From NCBI GenBank assembly GCA_051024685.1, contig JAZHPA010000006.1, positions 1 through 64,000 of the forward strand: a stretch of DNA of 64,000 bases, written 5' to 3'. Origin of the DNA: UBA12545 sp051024685. Its GTDB lineage: Bacteria; Bacillota; DSM-521; Neomoorellales; Neomoorellaceae. The notes beneath the pieces were generated by a model. It saw nothing but the letters and a program-made list of their open reading frames with translations. It was not told the DNA's origin and did no database searches. Each line of letters opens with the position of its first letter. The first letter of the stretch is position 1. The position numbers and the translations under genes are program-made. Below, one piece after another: positions 8,479 to 16,738 of this stretch.

Positions 8479-9288
8479 TCACATCCCGAACCCCCCGGTG
8501 AGCTTCTGCATCATAAACTTGAGGGCGGGATACCCAAACAGCAGAAGGGCTCCGAGGAGCCCCAGGACGGCGACCAGGACGAAATAAGAGGCTTTGGCTG
8601 CCGTGGCCCTGGCCGCGGCCTCTTCCCGCACGGAAGCGAGCTGGCCGGATAAATCGTCAAAAATACCGGCGTCCACCCGCACGTCCCAGGCAGAGGAGAG
8701 CCTGAAAGCTATAGCGTCGATCAGGGGGTGCTTTACTTTGCCCGCCAGCTCATCCATGGTGTCTTTGACGTTGTGTTTAGGGGTTATGGAGGCCACGGCG
8801 TTCTCCAGGAGGCCCCGGAGGGGCTGGGGTATGAACGGAAGCGAAAGGGCCAGGGCCTCCCGGGGAGTGAGGATCCCCGTCTCCAGGAAGGCAGGTACAA
8901 AGTTAAAGAGGTTCGGCACCCCCTCCAGGACCCTGCCCTGCCAGCGCCGGAACTCGTAGTCTATCGAGACGGACGCCAGCAACGGGCCGAGCAGGCAAAC
9001 CGCCGCGGCAGGCACCAGGGCCAACACCCCCAAAAACTTCACGGTCAGCACGAAGACGAAAAAGGCTGCGGCCCCGCCTATAATCGCACCACTCCGGAAT
9101 AGCTCCTGCGCCGTCCTGCCTACCGTTTGCAAGTACATGGTTTTCTTCGGCGAAAGGATTTTTTGCTGTATCCTCGTCCTTACCGCGTCTGCCACGACCG
9201 CCGCCGCGGAAGGCTCATCGGCCGTCGGGCAGAAGACCAGATAGAAAAAGACGAACGACGTTACGAAGAGGCCAGCAAGCGCAAGCAG
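8479..9288 (-). CDS. tadC: TadC-like inner-membrane platform protein, apparent CTG start
   Basis: About 269 residues of T2SS-F type: two membrane helices, a cytoplasmic domain (LEGVPNLFNFVPAFLETGILTPREAL) and C-terminal helices. The first canonical start in frame (GTG 9195) would cut off an N-terminal helix that is clearly in frame upstream (LLLALAGLFVTSFVFFYLV). Immediately before that helix lies AAGGGGGTGATC, an almost perfect anti-16S match, 7 nt from an in-frame CTG at 9288. I therefore infer CTG initiation. TadC with TadB forms the pilus assembly platform. Confidence 0.7.
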   Translation of the reverse strand: MLALAGLFVTSFVFFYLVFCPTADEPSAAAVVADAVRTRIQQKILSPKKTMYLQTVGRTAQELFRSGAIIGGAAAFFVFVLTVKFLGVLALVPAAAVCLLGPLLASVSIDYEFRRWQGRVLEGVPNLFNFVPAFLETGILTPREALALSLPFIPQPLRGLLENAVASITPKHNVKDTMDELAGKVKHPLIDAIAFRLSSAWDVRVDAGIFDDLSGQLASVREEAAARATAAKASYFVLVAVLGLLGALLLFGYPALKFMMQKLTGGFGM

Positions 9289-9303
9289 AAGATCACCCCC
9301 TTT

Positions 9304-10077
9304 TTATTCCGCGCTCCCGGCTTCTGCGGCCAGGAATACGGTCCCGACGATTACCGCCGAGGCGACCACCAGGACCAGCTTCCCGCCGCCGGTAAAGTAA
9401 GAGGGCAGGAACAGAACGTCGACAAGGAACCCCATTAGAAGGAGGGCTATGACTACAAGGGCGGCCACTTTAGGCTCAAAGGTCTCTTTGCGCCTTTCGG
9501 CCAAAAGTCTATCTCTCTGCTGGAGGGCCGCACCCAGGCGCTTGAGGCCCCTGGCAGCTGCAGCAGGCCCCCCGGCCCGGTCGGCAGCGGCGAGTATGGC
9601 CGCCACGGCGTCGAACTCTTCCAGGCCGTACTTTTTGGCCAGGTCGCCGAAGGACCGGGAAAAGGGCTTGCCGTAGGCTTCCCGCTGGGCCAGGATGTCG
9701 CGGAATTCACCGGCCAAGGGTTCCGCCATCCTGTCGGCCATAACCCTCATAACCTCAGCCGCCGTCTGGCCGGCGGAAAACATACCCGCCGCCGAAACCA
9801 CAAAGCTTTTGGCCATCTCCCTGAGCCTGGACCGGCGCTTCTCTTCGGCAAAGCCCACTATCCAGCCGGGCACGTACCACCCCAGGACGGCCCAGGGCAC
9901 GCCCCCTAAAACAGTGCGGCACAGGACAGAACCCAAAACGAAGAAAACTGCCGCGGAGGCCCCGGGAAGGAACTTATCCATAGCCATTTGCTTGAACCCG
10001 GCCTTTTCAGGGAACTCCCCGCCGGTAAGGAAGTAAAACAGCAGGAACAGCGACAGGAAAAGAACTATCGACAGCAA
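9304..10077 (-). CDS. tadB: TadB-like inner-membrane platform protein
   Basis: 257 residues: an N-terminal helix, two further helices (~45-80), a cytoplasmic helical domain with GQTAAEVMRVMADRMAEPL typical of T2SS-F proteins, and two C-terminal helices. It starts at a TTG just after the stop of the TadA-like ATPase and is followed closely by tadC. This is the conserved tadA-tadB-tadC order. Confidence 0.8.
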   Translation of the reverse strand: MLSIVLFLSLFLLFYFLTGGEFPEKAGFKQMAMDKFLPGASAAVFFVLGSVLCRTVLGGVPWAVLGWYVPGWIVGFAEEKRRSRLREMAKSFVVSAAGMFSAGQTAAEVMRVMADRMAEPLAGEFRDILAQREAYGKPFSRSFGDLAKKYGLEEFDAVAAILAAADRAGGPAAAARGLKRLGAALQQRDRLLAERRKETFEPKVAALVVIALLLMGFLVDVLFLPSYFTGGGKLVLVVASAVIVGTVFLAAEAGSAE

Positions 10078-10079
10078 CC

Positions 10080-11438
10080 CTACGCCTCGCCTCCTTCTGC
10101 ATAGAAGTACTTCTCATGCACCTGCTCGTATTCCGGCTTAACCTCCGCGCCGCGGAAGGCCAGCCGGCCGAGCCTTTCGGTAGTAACAGGCACCTCGTAA
10201 ACCCACCGGCGGACCTGGCCCCTGGTCCGGGCGAACTCCTCCTCATCGAACCGGAATATCGTCCGGTAGCCGTCCCTGGTAACCTCGACCACGCGCATGA
10301 GAGTCCTCTTGCCGTCAAAGCTCTTATCGAAAAACAGAAGGAAGTGGAACATGGCCCGGATCTGCTCGTCGACGTATTCCTTGGGCAGGGCCATGCCGCC
10401 GCGGTAGAACATCTTGGGCAGCCTCGATCTCAACTCGTCCACTCCCCCGGCGTGGCCCGTGGTCCAGAACCCGCCGCTGGTGGACTCCGCTATCTCGGAG
10501 GCGGCCACCACCTCCCCGCCGCGAATCTCGCCCACTATGGCCCGGTCCGGGTTGGAGCGGTTTATCACATCGCATATCCTGGCCAGGTCCACCAGCTTCT
10601 GCCCGCCGTAGGTCACTTCCACCATATTGACGCAGTTGGGGAGGGTGGGCAGGGAGAGCTCGAAGCTGGTCTCGCCTATGATGACCCTCTCGTCCGGGTC
10701 AATCTGCTCGCCCAGGCTCCGCAGAACCGTGGTCTTGCCGGAGTCCGTGCGCCCGAACACCCCCAGGTTGGCGTGGCCCTGCACTATCAGGTCCACCAGG
10801 AAGTCGGCGATAAACCCCGGCATCATTCCGCTCTTCACCAGGGCAGATAAGGGCAGCGGAGGCCTCACCAGCGGGGACTTCCGGATGGTTAACGCCGTGC
10901 CCAGCGGGCTGGCCTTAAACCCTATCACCGAAAGGCGGGACCCGTCCCGGAGCCAGGCGTCGACTATGGGAGAGTCAGCAGTAAACGGCCTTCCCGCGTC
11001 CTCGCATATCTTCTGGGCAAACCTCTTCACTTCCTCATCGTCCTTGAAGTAAGTGCCGGGAGCCGCATACTGCCTGCCCCTCATGCCGTAGAACACCTTC
11101 GGCCCCTTCGGCGTGGGGTTCACCATCACTTCGGTTACTTCCTCAGCCCCGGGGCCGGTGAAGAACTCCTGCAGGGGGCCGTAGCCGGTGAGCTGCCCCA
11201 TGATGACCCGCACGCCGTCTTTCTTTTCGTCGGGCGTCAGGTCGCCCCGGCTGAAGACGGCGTTTCTTACAAGGGCTTCTGCGTCGAGACGGGACCCGCC
11301 GGCCAGACTGCCCGAAAAGAGCTCCGGGTGGTCGCGCATGAGCTGGCGGGCTACTTCTTCGATTATGGCTTCCTTCTGTTGCTCCACGTGCTGGAGCCAG
11401 TCGTGGGTAGCAAATTCGAGAGGAATACCAATCACCAT
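10080..11438 (-). CDS. tadA: TadA/CpaF-type secretion ATPase
   Basis: About 452 residues. The N-terminal domain is followed by a RecA-like motor with Walker A FGRTDSGKTT (consensus GxxGSGKT with D for G), the Asp box around ERVIIGETSFEL, Walker B RAIVGEIRGGEV and the His box TTGHAGG. CpaF-type ATPases power Flp pilus extension. The ATG at 11438 is preferred; frames further upstream belong to a membrane-helix frame that may be linked by a frameshift. Downstream are tadB and tadC. Confidence 0.85.
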   Translation of the reverse strand: MVIGIPLEFATHDWLQHVEQQKEAIIEEVARQLMRDHPELFSGSLAGGSRLDAEALVRNAVFSRGDLTPDEKKDGVRVIMGQLTGYGPLQEFFTGPGAEEVTEVMVNPTPKGPKVFYGMRGRQYAAPGTYFKDDEEVKRFAQKICEDAGRPFTADSPIVDAWLRDGSRLSVIGFKASPLGTALTIRKSPLVRPPLPLSALVKSGMMPGFIADFLVDLIVQGHANLGVFGRTDSGKTTVLRSLGEQIDPDERVIIGETSFELSLPTLPNCVNMVEVTYGGQKLVDLARICDVINRSNPDRAIVGEIRGGEVVAASEIAESTSGGFWTTGHAGGVDELRSRLPKMFYRGGMALPKEYVDEQIRAMFHFLLFFDKSFDGKRTLMRVVEVTRDGYRTIFRFDEEEFARTRGQVRRWVYEVPVTTERLGRLAFRGAEVKPEYEQVHEKYFYAEGGEA

Positions 11439-11553
11439 CCTTTCTAGTTTTTGGCATAACCAGCTTCTCCTTGGCGTACTGCCCAACAAGGAGGTAGACG
11501 AGGCTTCCGGCAACAAAAGCAGCCAGGAAGGCCCCATTGAAGGATAAGAGCAA
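11143..11553 (-). CDS. membrane-helix frame upstream of tadA (small gene or frameshifted 5' part)
   Basis: The first ~45 codons from a TTG at 11553 (GGGGAG 9 nt upstream) encode a convincing single-helix peptide: LLLSFNGAFLAAFVAGSLVY, then a basic segment KEKLVMPKTRK. The frame then continues as low-quality Arg/Pro/Gly-rich sequence inside tadA until 11143. Either only the first part matters, or a +1 shift near CCAAAAACTAG joins the helix to TadA. I cannot decide between these. Confidence 0.35.
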   Translation of the reverse strand: MLLSFNGAFLAAFVAGSLVYLLVGQYAKEKLVMPKTRKDGDWYSSRICYPRLAPARGATEGSHNRRSSPPAHARPPGALFGQSGRRVPSRRRSPCKKRRLQPGRPDARRKERRRAGHHGAAHRLRPPAGVLHRPRG

Positions 11554-11591
11554 GTTGAACATCTCCCCATATAATGCTTCTACCTAAAGGC

Positions 11592-11629
11592 AAAACAAAA
11601 AGCCGCCTCCCCTAAAGGGGAAAGCGGCT
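11592..11629 (-). terminator. rho-independent terminator
   Basis: On the minus strand an AGCCGC...GCGGCT stem with an inner CCCC/GGGG stem and TTTA loop is followed by TTTTTGTTTT. It closes transcription of the secreted protein gene at 11644-12858 and separates it from tadA. This suggests read-through control or a separate tadA promoter. Confidence 0.8.
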
Positions 11630-11643
11630 CGGCATTGAAGTGG

Positions 11644-12858
11644 CTAGAGTATGTTTATGCCCGTACCATTGACGAGGAGCTGTCCGGAGGCCGTGCCCGA
11701 AGTCTGGCCTGTCTTTTGCACAGTATAGCATACCTCTTCTCCGTCTTCTTCTTCGTAGCATACGGTGTACTCATAGACGTACTCAATTGTGTAGCTCGCG
11801 GTTATCGTATACTTGGTCGGGGGAGGAGCCATCTCGTTGGTGAGCAGGTTATATATAGGTGCCCCCGCCAGGCTCCAGTCCTCCTGGAACTCCACCCATG
11901 CCTCATGGCCGGCCGTGTTCATACTCACCGTTACCGTTCCCACGGGGTCAAGGGTACAGTTGGCAAACGTAAAGTCCGGGTGCTTCTTGGGGTAGCTCAA
12001 GGTGGCAGACGTTATGCTCCAGGATACGAGGCTGCCCCTGGGAGGATCCGGAGCCTCGGGCTTAAGGACGGCCTTTACTATATCCGCGTACTTGGCCGTG
12101 TTCACCGGCCGGTCCTCGGGAGGCACGTAATTGCCGTATACGTCCTGGCCGCCCTGGCTCCGGGCGTAGAAGACCAGCTCGGCGCTGGTGCTTACGCTCC
12201 TACCGTCCTCATCCTCGCCGGGACCGGAGCCTCCACCCGGTCCGCTGCCCCCACCACCACCGCCGTCACCAGGGTATTCCCACTGGTGCTCGCCGCCCTT
12301 AAAGCGGCTGTACATATCCTCTATGGAGCCCGGGTCAAAGCCCCACTTGCGGGTGATCTCATCAATCTGGTCCCGGCTGGTGATGGTGTCCAGCACCTGG
12401 CCCGTGGCGGCATTGTATATCTCGATTACCGCGCCTACCAGGAGCGCCCCGGGCCTGCTGGCAAGCTCCTTAAAGAACTCCATCTGGTCGGCCGGGACCC
12501 CCATAACCTCGGCCAAGTCCTCTACGGTGATGGTGATCACGCTGACCGTCCTCTTCCCGGGTTCGGGCTTGGCACTTCTAAGCGCCATAGCGTCTATCTC
12601 CCCGGAAAAGTGACCCCCTACATTAAAAGTTATCTTCGCCGTGCGGTACCGGATCCCGGAAGTGGCACCAGTGTTGGTAACGTTGTATTTTATTTCAGCT
12701 AGAAGCCCTTTGGAATCCCGTGCTATTTCAATTGTCTCTTTATATTCGTACCAGTTGACGGGATAGTCAGCTACCGTTAAAGCCATCACTGGAAAAGCGT
12801 ATGCTAAGACAAAAATAACCGCTAACAGCAGATAGATACATGGCCTCTTCAAACGCAC
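11644..12858 (-). CDS. secreted protein with Gly-rich linker, unknown function
   Basis: 404 residues: a signal peptide (YLLLAVIFVLAYAFPVMA), an N-terminal ~170-residue region, a Gly/Ser/Pro/Asp linker around residues 193-213, then a beta-rich C-terminal domain with two Cys (CYEEEDGEEVCY). I recognise no family. It is likely exported and may be a pilus-tip or cell-surface partner, given that it sits beside the Tad genes and a stalk-domain protein. It is followed directly by a terminator. Confidence 0.6.
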   Translation of the reverse strand: MRLKRPCIYLLLAVIFVLAYAFPVMALTVADYPVNWYEYKETIEIARDSKGLLAEIKYNVTNTGATSGIRYRTAKITFNVGGHFSGEIDAMALRSAKPEPGKRTVSVITITVEDLAEVMGVPADQMEFFKELASRPGALLVGAVIEIYNAATGQVLDTITSRDQIDEITRKWGFDPGSIEDMYSRFKGGEHQWEYPGDGGGGGGSGPGGGSGPGEDEDGRSVSTSAELVFYARSQGGQDVYGNYVPPEDRPVNTAKYADIVKAVLKPEAPDPPRGSLVSWSITSATLSYPKKHPDFTFANCTLDPVGTVTVSMNTAGHEAWVEFQEDWSLAGAPIYNLLTNEMAPPPTKYTITASYTIEYVYEYTVCYEEEDGEEVCYTVQKTGQTSGTASGQLLVNGTGINIL

Positions 12859-12864
12859 GGCCTC

Positions 12865-13950
12865 TTACCTCCCCACAGCCCGAAAATCCGACAGCAGTAC
12901 GATCTGATCCAGTTTCTTTGTGAACTTCCCGGTGTCCCAGTCTAGAGAATCGATAACCCTAAACTCCACGTCCTGCTCGTAGGTCTGGCCGGGAGTAAGG
13001 CCGAATTTATTCGGGCCTTGGAAGGTCAAAAGCAAAATCCCGCGAATACCGTATTCTCCATAAGCGGTCTTATATACCAAACGTGGATCGGTAAGCCACT
13101 CCAGGTCGGCGCTTTCATATTCCCGCAGGGATTTTAAGAGTTTCTGCCCTTCATAGACCCCTACGTTTACGAGATGGCCATCCGGTGTTACAGTTCTTTC
13201 ACGCATACTACGCAGAGCCTCTAGGGTATAAGCTTTTGCTGCTAACTCCGCTTCCTCCCTCAAGGACGGGTCAGCCTGCATCTGCTCAAACGACCTGAAA
13301 GATTCACTCGGCACAGGACTATTTGGGTTAATCCTGTCGTATACGGCATACCCCTGCAGCCGCTTGATATCCGCCTCGTCCAGGATTCCATCCCCTACTT
13401 TCCCTATTTCCTTCAGCACCGCGCTAATATCAGGCTCCGGCTCGCCTTCCGGCCAGCAGAGCACAGTGCGGGTCGTCTCGTCCCACTTCACCTGGTAGCC
13501 CAGGCCCTCGGCCACGTAACGGGCGGGCAGGAAGGTCCGGCCGGACTTCAATTGCGGGGCCACGTCTATGGCCTTCGCCGCGCCGTTCACCGTCACCTGC
13601 TTGCGGCCCACCACCAGCTCCACTGTGCGGTCCCCTTTCTTTAGGGAGGCCTTCTGGGCTGCGCCGTCCCAGTCTACGTCCTCTTCTTTAACCCCCAGAG
13701 CGTATCCTAAGTACCTCACCGGCACAAAGGTCCGGCCGCTGTCAATGTATGGGGCAACGTCCATATTTACCCCAGGGGTCTGGCCGTTCACAAAGTACTG
13801 CTTTACACCAATCACAAAGACTACGCTCTTGACCAGCTCGCCGTCCTCGTACACGTCCACCTGCGTGTCAGAAGCACCGCAGGCTACAAAGGGCACCGCC
13901 GTAAGAAGAAGCACGGCGGCCAGAAGAGCAGGGATGAGTTTTTTGAGCAT
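12865..13950 (-). CDS. exported stalk-domain protein (copper-amine-oxidase-like)
   Basis: 361 residues. The signal peptide MLKKLIPALLAAVLLLTA ends near VACGAS, a weak lipobox. Two stalk-domain motifs follow, SGRTFVPVRYLGYALGV and SGRTFLPARYVAEGLGYQV, and the C-terminal ~190 residues are unrecognised. Such domains occur in surface and cell-wall proteins of clostridia. It is the first gene of the secreted-protein pair and has AGGAGGGA upstream. Confidence 0.7.
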   Translation of the reverse strand: MLKKLIPALLAAVLLLTAVPFVACGASDTQVDVYEDGELVKSVVFVIGVKQYFVNGQTPGVNMDVAPYIDSGRTFVPVRYLGYALGVKEEDVDWDGAAQKASLKKGDRTVELVVGRKQVTVNGAAKAIDVAPQLKSGRTFLPARYVAEGLGYQVKWDETTRTVLCWPEGEPEPDISAVLKEIGKVGDGILDEADIKRLQGYAVYDRINPNSPVPSESFRSFEQMQADPSLREEAELAAKAYTLEALRSMRERTVTPDGHLVNVGVYEGQKLLKSLREYESADLEWLTDPRLVYKTAYGEYGIRGILLLTFQGPNKFGLTPGQTYEQDVEFRVIDSLDWDTGKFTKKLDQIVLLSDFRAVGR

Positions 13951-13964
13951 AAAAAATCCCTCCT

Positions 13965-13999
13965 GATAAAAATAAAATTAGCGGGTACGAGATCCCGCT
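13965..13999 (-). promoter_or_regulatory. terminator-like hairpin in the leader of the stalk-protein gene
   Basis: In the minus-strand leader, AGCGGG-8 nt-CCCGCT is followed by AATTTTATTTTT and then the Shine-Dalgarno of the gene starting at 13950. A terminator in a leader suggests attenuation. A purine-rich stretch containing GGAGGCAAAGC lies just upstream, but I do not recognise a known riboswitch. Confidence 0.4.
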
Positions 14000-14042
14000 G
14001 CTAGCTTTGCCTCCTAATTTGGTCTTTTCCACGCTAATTTGA

Positions 14043-14070
14043 TTGACTTTCCCGCAAAAATGGAGATAAT
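14043..14070 (+). promoter_or_regulatory. plus-strand promoter for a probable antisense RNA
   Basis: TTGACT at 14043-14048 and GATAAT at 14065-14070 are separated by 16 bp. It points toward the small-peptide gene on the opposite strand and its shared hairpin, the layout of type I toxin-antitoxin loci. There is no plus-strand gene for it to serve. Confidence 0.5.
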
Positions 14071-14076
14071 AAAATA

Positions 14077-14165
14077 TAGAGAACGCTGATCAGAGTGGCT
14101 TGGGTGGCCCCGCCAGCCAGGGGCAAGACCCTTGAGACTGTTGCCGCAGTCTCAAGGGTTTATTA
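14077..14165 (+). ncRNA. candidate antitoxin antisense RNA
   Basis: A short plus-strand transcript predicted from the promoter at 14043-14070 would end at the perfect hairpin at 14128-14159 (stem ACCCTTGAGACTG, loop TTGCCG), followed by a T-rich stretch. It would be antisense to the 3' end of the mRNA for the 31-residue peptide. The prediction rests on architecture only. Confidence 0.4.
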
Positions 14166-14167
14166 CT

Positions 14168-14263
14168 TTAATCCCGCACGGCAATGGCGATGATAGCTAC
14201 CACCAAAGCCAGAAAGGATAGCAGAGCCTGAATCACTTGCAGCAGTTCTGCTACATTGATCAC
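14168..14263 (-). CDS. 31-residue holin-like toxin peptide (candidate type I toxin)
   Basis: A GTG start with GGGGGGTG upstream. The peptide reads MINVAELLQVIQALLSFLAL then VVAIIAIAVRD: a short amphipathic start, one membrane helix and a charged end. This matches the small holin-like toxins of Firmicutes. It has its own promoter (14336-14364), a 3' hairpin and an opposing promoter, which together point to a type I toxin-antitoxin pair. Confidence 0.6.
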   Translation of the reverse strand: MINVAELLQVIQALLSFLALVVAIIAIAVRD

Positions 14264-14335
14264 CGGCCCCACCCCCCTTCGGTTAAGCTCCCTGGTGGGC
14301 AGGGCCGTTTCTCCGACCAGCGTTCTCAAATCTTA

Positions 14336-14364
14336 ATTTTACCTGGGTTGTCCGATTTTGCCAA
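14336..14364 (-). promoter_or_regulatory. promoter of the 31-residue peptide gene
   Basis: TTGGCA, a 17-bp spacer and TAAAAT on the minus strand, about 75 bp upstream of the GTG. The stretch between 14365 and 14558 holds no gene that I can see apart from a GTATA/TATAC palindrome. Confidence 0.55.
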
Positions 14365-14558
14365 GCAGAATTCCGCTTGAATTGCTTCCCCCAAAATTAG
14401 GCCATACAAGCCCCCGTTTTGGGTGGGTATAAAATATACTACCCTGCAAAAATCACCCCCTTGCACCAAACAAGAATGGTCTTAGAAACGGATTAAATGG
14501 CGTAGTCTACCTTGCCCCAACCGGAACACCTTGCAATCCCGGAACTGCTTTGGGCCCG

Positions 14559-15065
14559 CTATTTCCCTATCAATAAGTCAACGCCTCCAGCACGGTATAA
14601 GAAAAAACAAAAAAGCGCCAGCAAGACAGGTATTACTACCCACCTTTCAACGATCCCGCCCGTTCCCACCAGCGGGAGCCCAAACCGGAACTTAAGCGGC
14701 CAGAGGAAAGGGACTCCCTCAGGCGTCAGGGCGTCGAGCAAAAGGTGGGAAATGTAGCCCGTCGCAAAAGGAAAGGCCAGAAACGTATAGGCCGGAGCCT
14801 TAAAGCGCAGGTACAGGAAAAGGCCCAGGCCGAACACCGCTCCGGCCAGAAGGGAGTGAAACACTCCCCGGTGGCCCGCAACGAGCTTGACGGCTATCGA
14901 GGCAGGAACCCTGCTCCCTATGTACGACCTCGGGCTGTCTATGTCCGGGAGCAGGGCCGCAGTCCCGGCTACCCCCGCCGCCAGAACTACCGCTTCCGGC
15001 CTGGAGCCAACCGCAAGCCAAACCCCCAGGGAGGCCCCGGCCAGAAAATGGCTCCTCCAGAGCAT
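14559..15065 (-). CDS. YdjM/DUF457-like membrane-bound metal-dependent hydrolase
   Basis: About 168 residues from the ATG at 15065. Several membrane helices carry the family's polar motifs: HFLAGASLG, LLPDIDSPRSYIGSR, GHRGVFHSLL and GYISHLLLDALTPEG. Their His and Asp residues are proposed metal ligands. The family includes LexA-regulated E. coli YdjM; its substrate is unknown. The gene stands alone between the toxin locus and transposon debris. The Shine-Dalgarno GGAGG is 12 nt from the start, slightly long. Confidence 0.75.
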   Translation of the reverse strand: MLWRSHFLAGASLGVWLAVGSRPEAVVLAAGVAGTAALLPDIDSPRSYIGSRVPASIAVKLVAGHRGVFHSLLAGAVFGLGLFLYLRFKAPAYTFLAFPFATGYISHLLLDALTPEGVPFLWPLKFRFGLPLVGTGGIVERWVVIPVLLALFCFFLYRAGGVDLLIGK

Positions 15066-15206
15066 CGCGTCTCTTAACCTCCTTTCAGTTGCTGCTGCCC
15101 AGGAGGCGCTCCAGGAAAAGCGAAAGGCTCGCTGTACTGTTTCATTTTTGCTACCAGGTTCTATCAAAAGATAGCGACCTGACAGTAAAGCAGGCCTGAA
15201 GTTCAC

Positions 15207-15572
15207 GCTCTCCGAGAGGCCGGGTTATACCCCACCTGCCCGGCTGGCGGAACAGGTGGACCGCGGCTTCTGGAGTCCCGCCCGAAACAGTCACCCAGAG
15301 GGCTTCCAAACGGCGGAGTGGTACGAGCGCCCGGCCTGCAGGGCTCCCACCCGGAGAGGACAGGGAGGGTTGGCACCGCTGCCAGCGTGCCGCTACGCAT
15401 GCACTCCCAGCAGGGTACCCGCGGCGCTCAGGACCCTAAAAGGCCCATCATCGTTAAAGCCTGCCTTCGCGTGCACCCACCGCCAGCCAGCACACGTTCC
15501 ACCAGTACTTTCTCCCGCCGGGCCTCCCCTACCTCCCACGCCCCGTGGACACCAGGGGCAGAACAAATACCG
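15207..15572. other. 365-bp gap; possible right end and guide-RNA region of the TnpB remnant
   Basis: No frame here has credible coding character. The region lies directly 3' of the minus-strand TnpB fragment, where TnpB elements carry the RNA that binds TnpB. Near its far end is a CCACCTG/CAGGTGG hairpin. I therefore suspect a remnant right end and omega-RNA, with low certainty. Confidence 0.3.
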
Positions 15573-16250
15573 TTAAACTGCGCTCTTTTCGTAATAGCGA
15601 CGCAGGAGTATTTCTTTGACCCTCCTGTAAGGCGTGTACTTCGTTATCTCTCCGTCGTGTAGCCTGTCCTTCACATTTATGGCGTTGACCTGGTCCGCAT
15701 CGGCAGTAAAGCCGCACTTGCGGCACTTGAAAATGTCCCCATTACGGTTTCGCGGGTCTACCCAGTGGCACACTGGGCATTCCTGGCTGGCATAGGCCGA
15801 ATTCACCGGCCCCGGGTCCGCCACCGAGTGAATGTAGCTCTTATACTCCAGACGCTCTTTAGTTATGCAGCGCATCCACAGGCTTACCTTCCTTGAAAGG
15901 CCCTTGCTTTTCGCCTTTCCCCGCAGGTGCGACAGGTCTTCGTAGGCTATCACTCTCGGACTGCGTGCCCTGAAGAGCTCATTGAAGGCGCGGCTGATCT
16001 CATTTTCGCACCTGCGCCTGTACTTCCCGTGCTTCCTCCTCTGCTTGGCAAAGCCCAGGTCGTCGGTAAACACTTCCGTTACGCCTAAGTCTATACCCAC
16101 TTCTTCCTCTCCGGGAGGGTACACACGCGGAGCCCGGCTTATGTGGACCTCCACCGCCCGCTCACCGGGCAAAAGCACTATCCTCAGGTTGCCACTTATC
16201 GCATGTACCCCTGCTAATGGGATGACCACCCGCTCTCCTGGAATAAGAGT
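15573..16250 (-). pseudogene. TnpB (IS200/IS605 OrfB) C-terminal fragment
   Basis: The frame retains the catalytic core of TnpB: RuvC-I Asp in VGIDLGVTEVFTDDLG, RuvC-II Glu in IAYEDLSHL, the zinc finger CPVCHWVDP...CRKCG and RuvC-III Asp in ADADQVNA. The N-terminal REC/wedge part is missing and is replaced by sequence from an unrelated nuclease-like gene in another frame. It is therefore a truncated, probably inactive copy. No TnpA is present. Confidence 0.7.
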
Positions 16251-16254
16251 GGCC

Positions 16255-16485
16255 ACGGCTATGTACTGCCGCTTTCCCGTGCTGAAGACCCGGTACATCT
16301 GCTGGTCCACCGCAAAGCTCCGGGCCTTCCTCCTCCTGCCAGAAAGCCACCAGCAAAAAGGCCCTGCCGCCCGCCTCTTCAAACCCCCTCATCGCCTCAA
16401 TCTCTTTAGGCGGCAGGCGGTGCGTGGTCAGAGGGAGCCTCTTCCCTTTGCCCACCTCCTTGCACTCAAAGAATAACTTCCTGAT
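16255..16485 (-). pseudogene. RecU/Hjc-like Holliday-junction resolvase fragment, frameshifted
   Basis: KLFFECKEVGKGKRLPL, then KEIEAMRGFEEAGGRAFLLV, resembles the C-terminal half of RecU-type nucleases (ECK catalytic motif, then a QIEAL-like helix and a GG-AFLLV strand). The reading continues in a different frame near 16328 (FAVDQQMYRVF) before running into TnpB sequence. No N-terminal half is found. It is a gene fragment between two others. Confidence 0.45.
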
Positions 16486-16738
16486 CTTCCGGTGGTGCAA
16501 GGTGGAAATTATCGGGGTCGAAGGCCGCCGCAACCAAAAAGCAATTATGTGGTACTCCCAAAGCCTGCGCTTTCCACATATCATTAGTCATTACGTAGGC
16601 CTCTGTGTAGTCAATACGATAGACCCACCCAACAAAAGTAGCGTCGGACACTAACTTTACGAGAGGGTCTGAAGACAGCAGTTGTCCAAAGTTACTTGCC
16701 AAGGATACCAGCCTCTTCTGCAATTTTTTTGATATCAT
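16466..16738 (-). pseudogene. HerA-type ATPase N-terminal (HAS-barrel) fragment
   Basis: 90 residues. SDATFVGWVYRIDYTEAYVM, then NDMWKAQALGVPHNCFLVAA, matches the start of HerA-type translocase ATPases, after which the frame stops. No ATPase domain follows. The start overlaps the end of the Dam gene by 47 bp. It is presumably the remainder of a deletion that fused HerA, RecU-like and TnpB pieces. The intact HerA-like gene at 34199-35650 lacks this domain. Confidence 0.5.

Noticed and set aside
13965..14035. Possible c-di-GMP riboswitch upstream of the stalk-protein gene, attractive because a GGDEF gene is in the locus
   Set aside because: Only GGCAAAGC-like sequence and a terminator hairpin are seen; the GEMM-I consensus helices and the conserved GCAAACC block are absent.
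15203..15576. Several open frames on both strands of the 15.2-15.6 kb gap
   Set aside because: Arg/Pro/Gly-rich composition, no ribosome sites and no recognisable motifs. They look like frames in GC-rich noncoding DNA.
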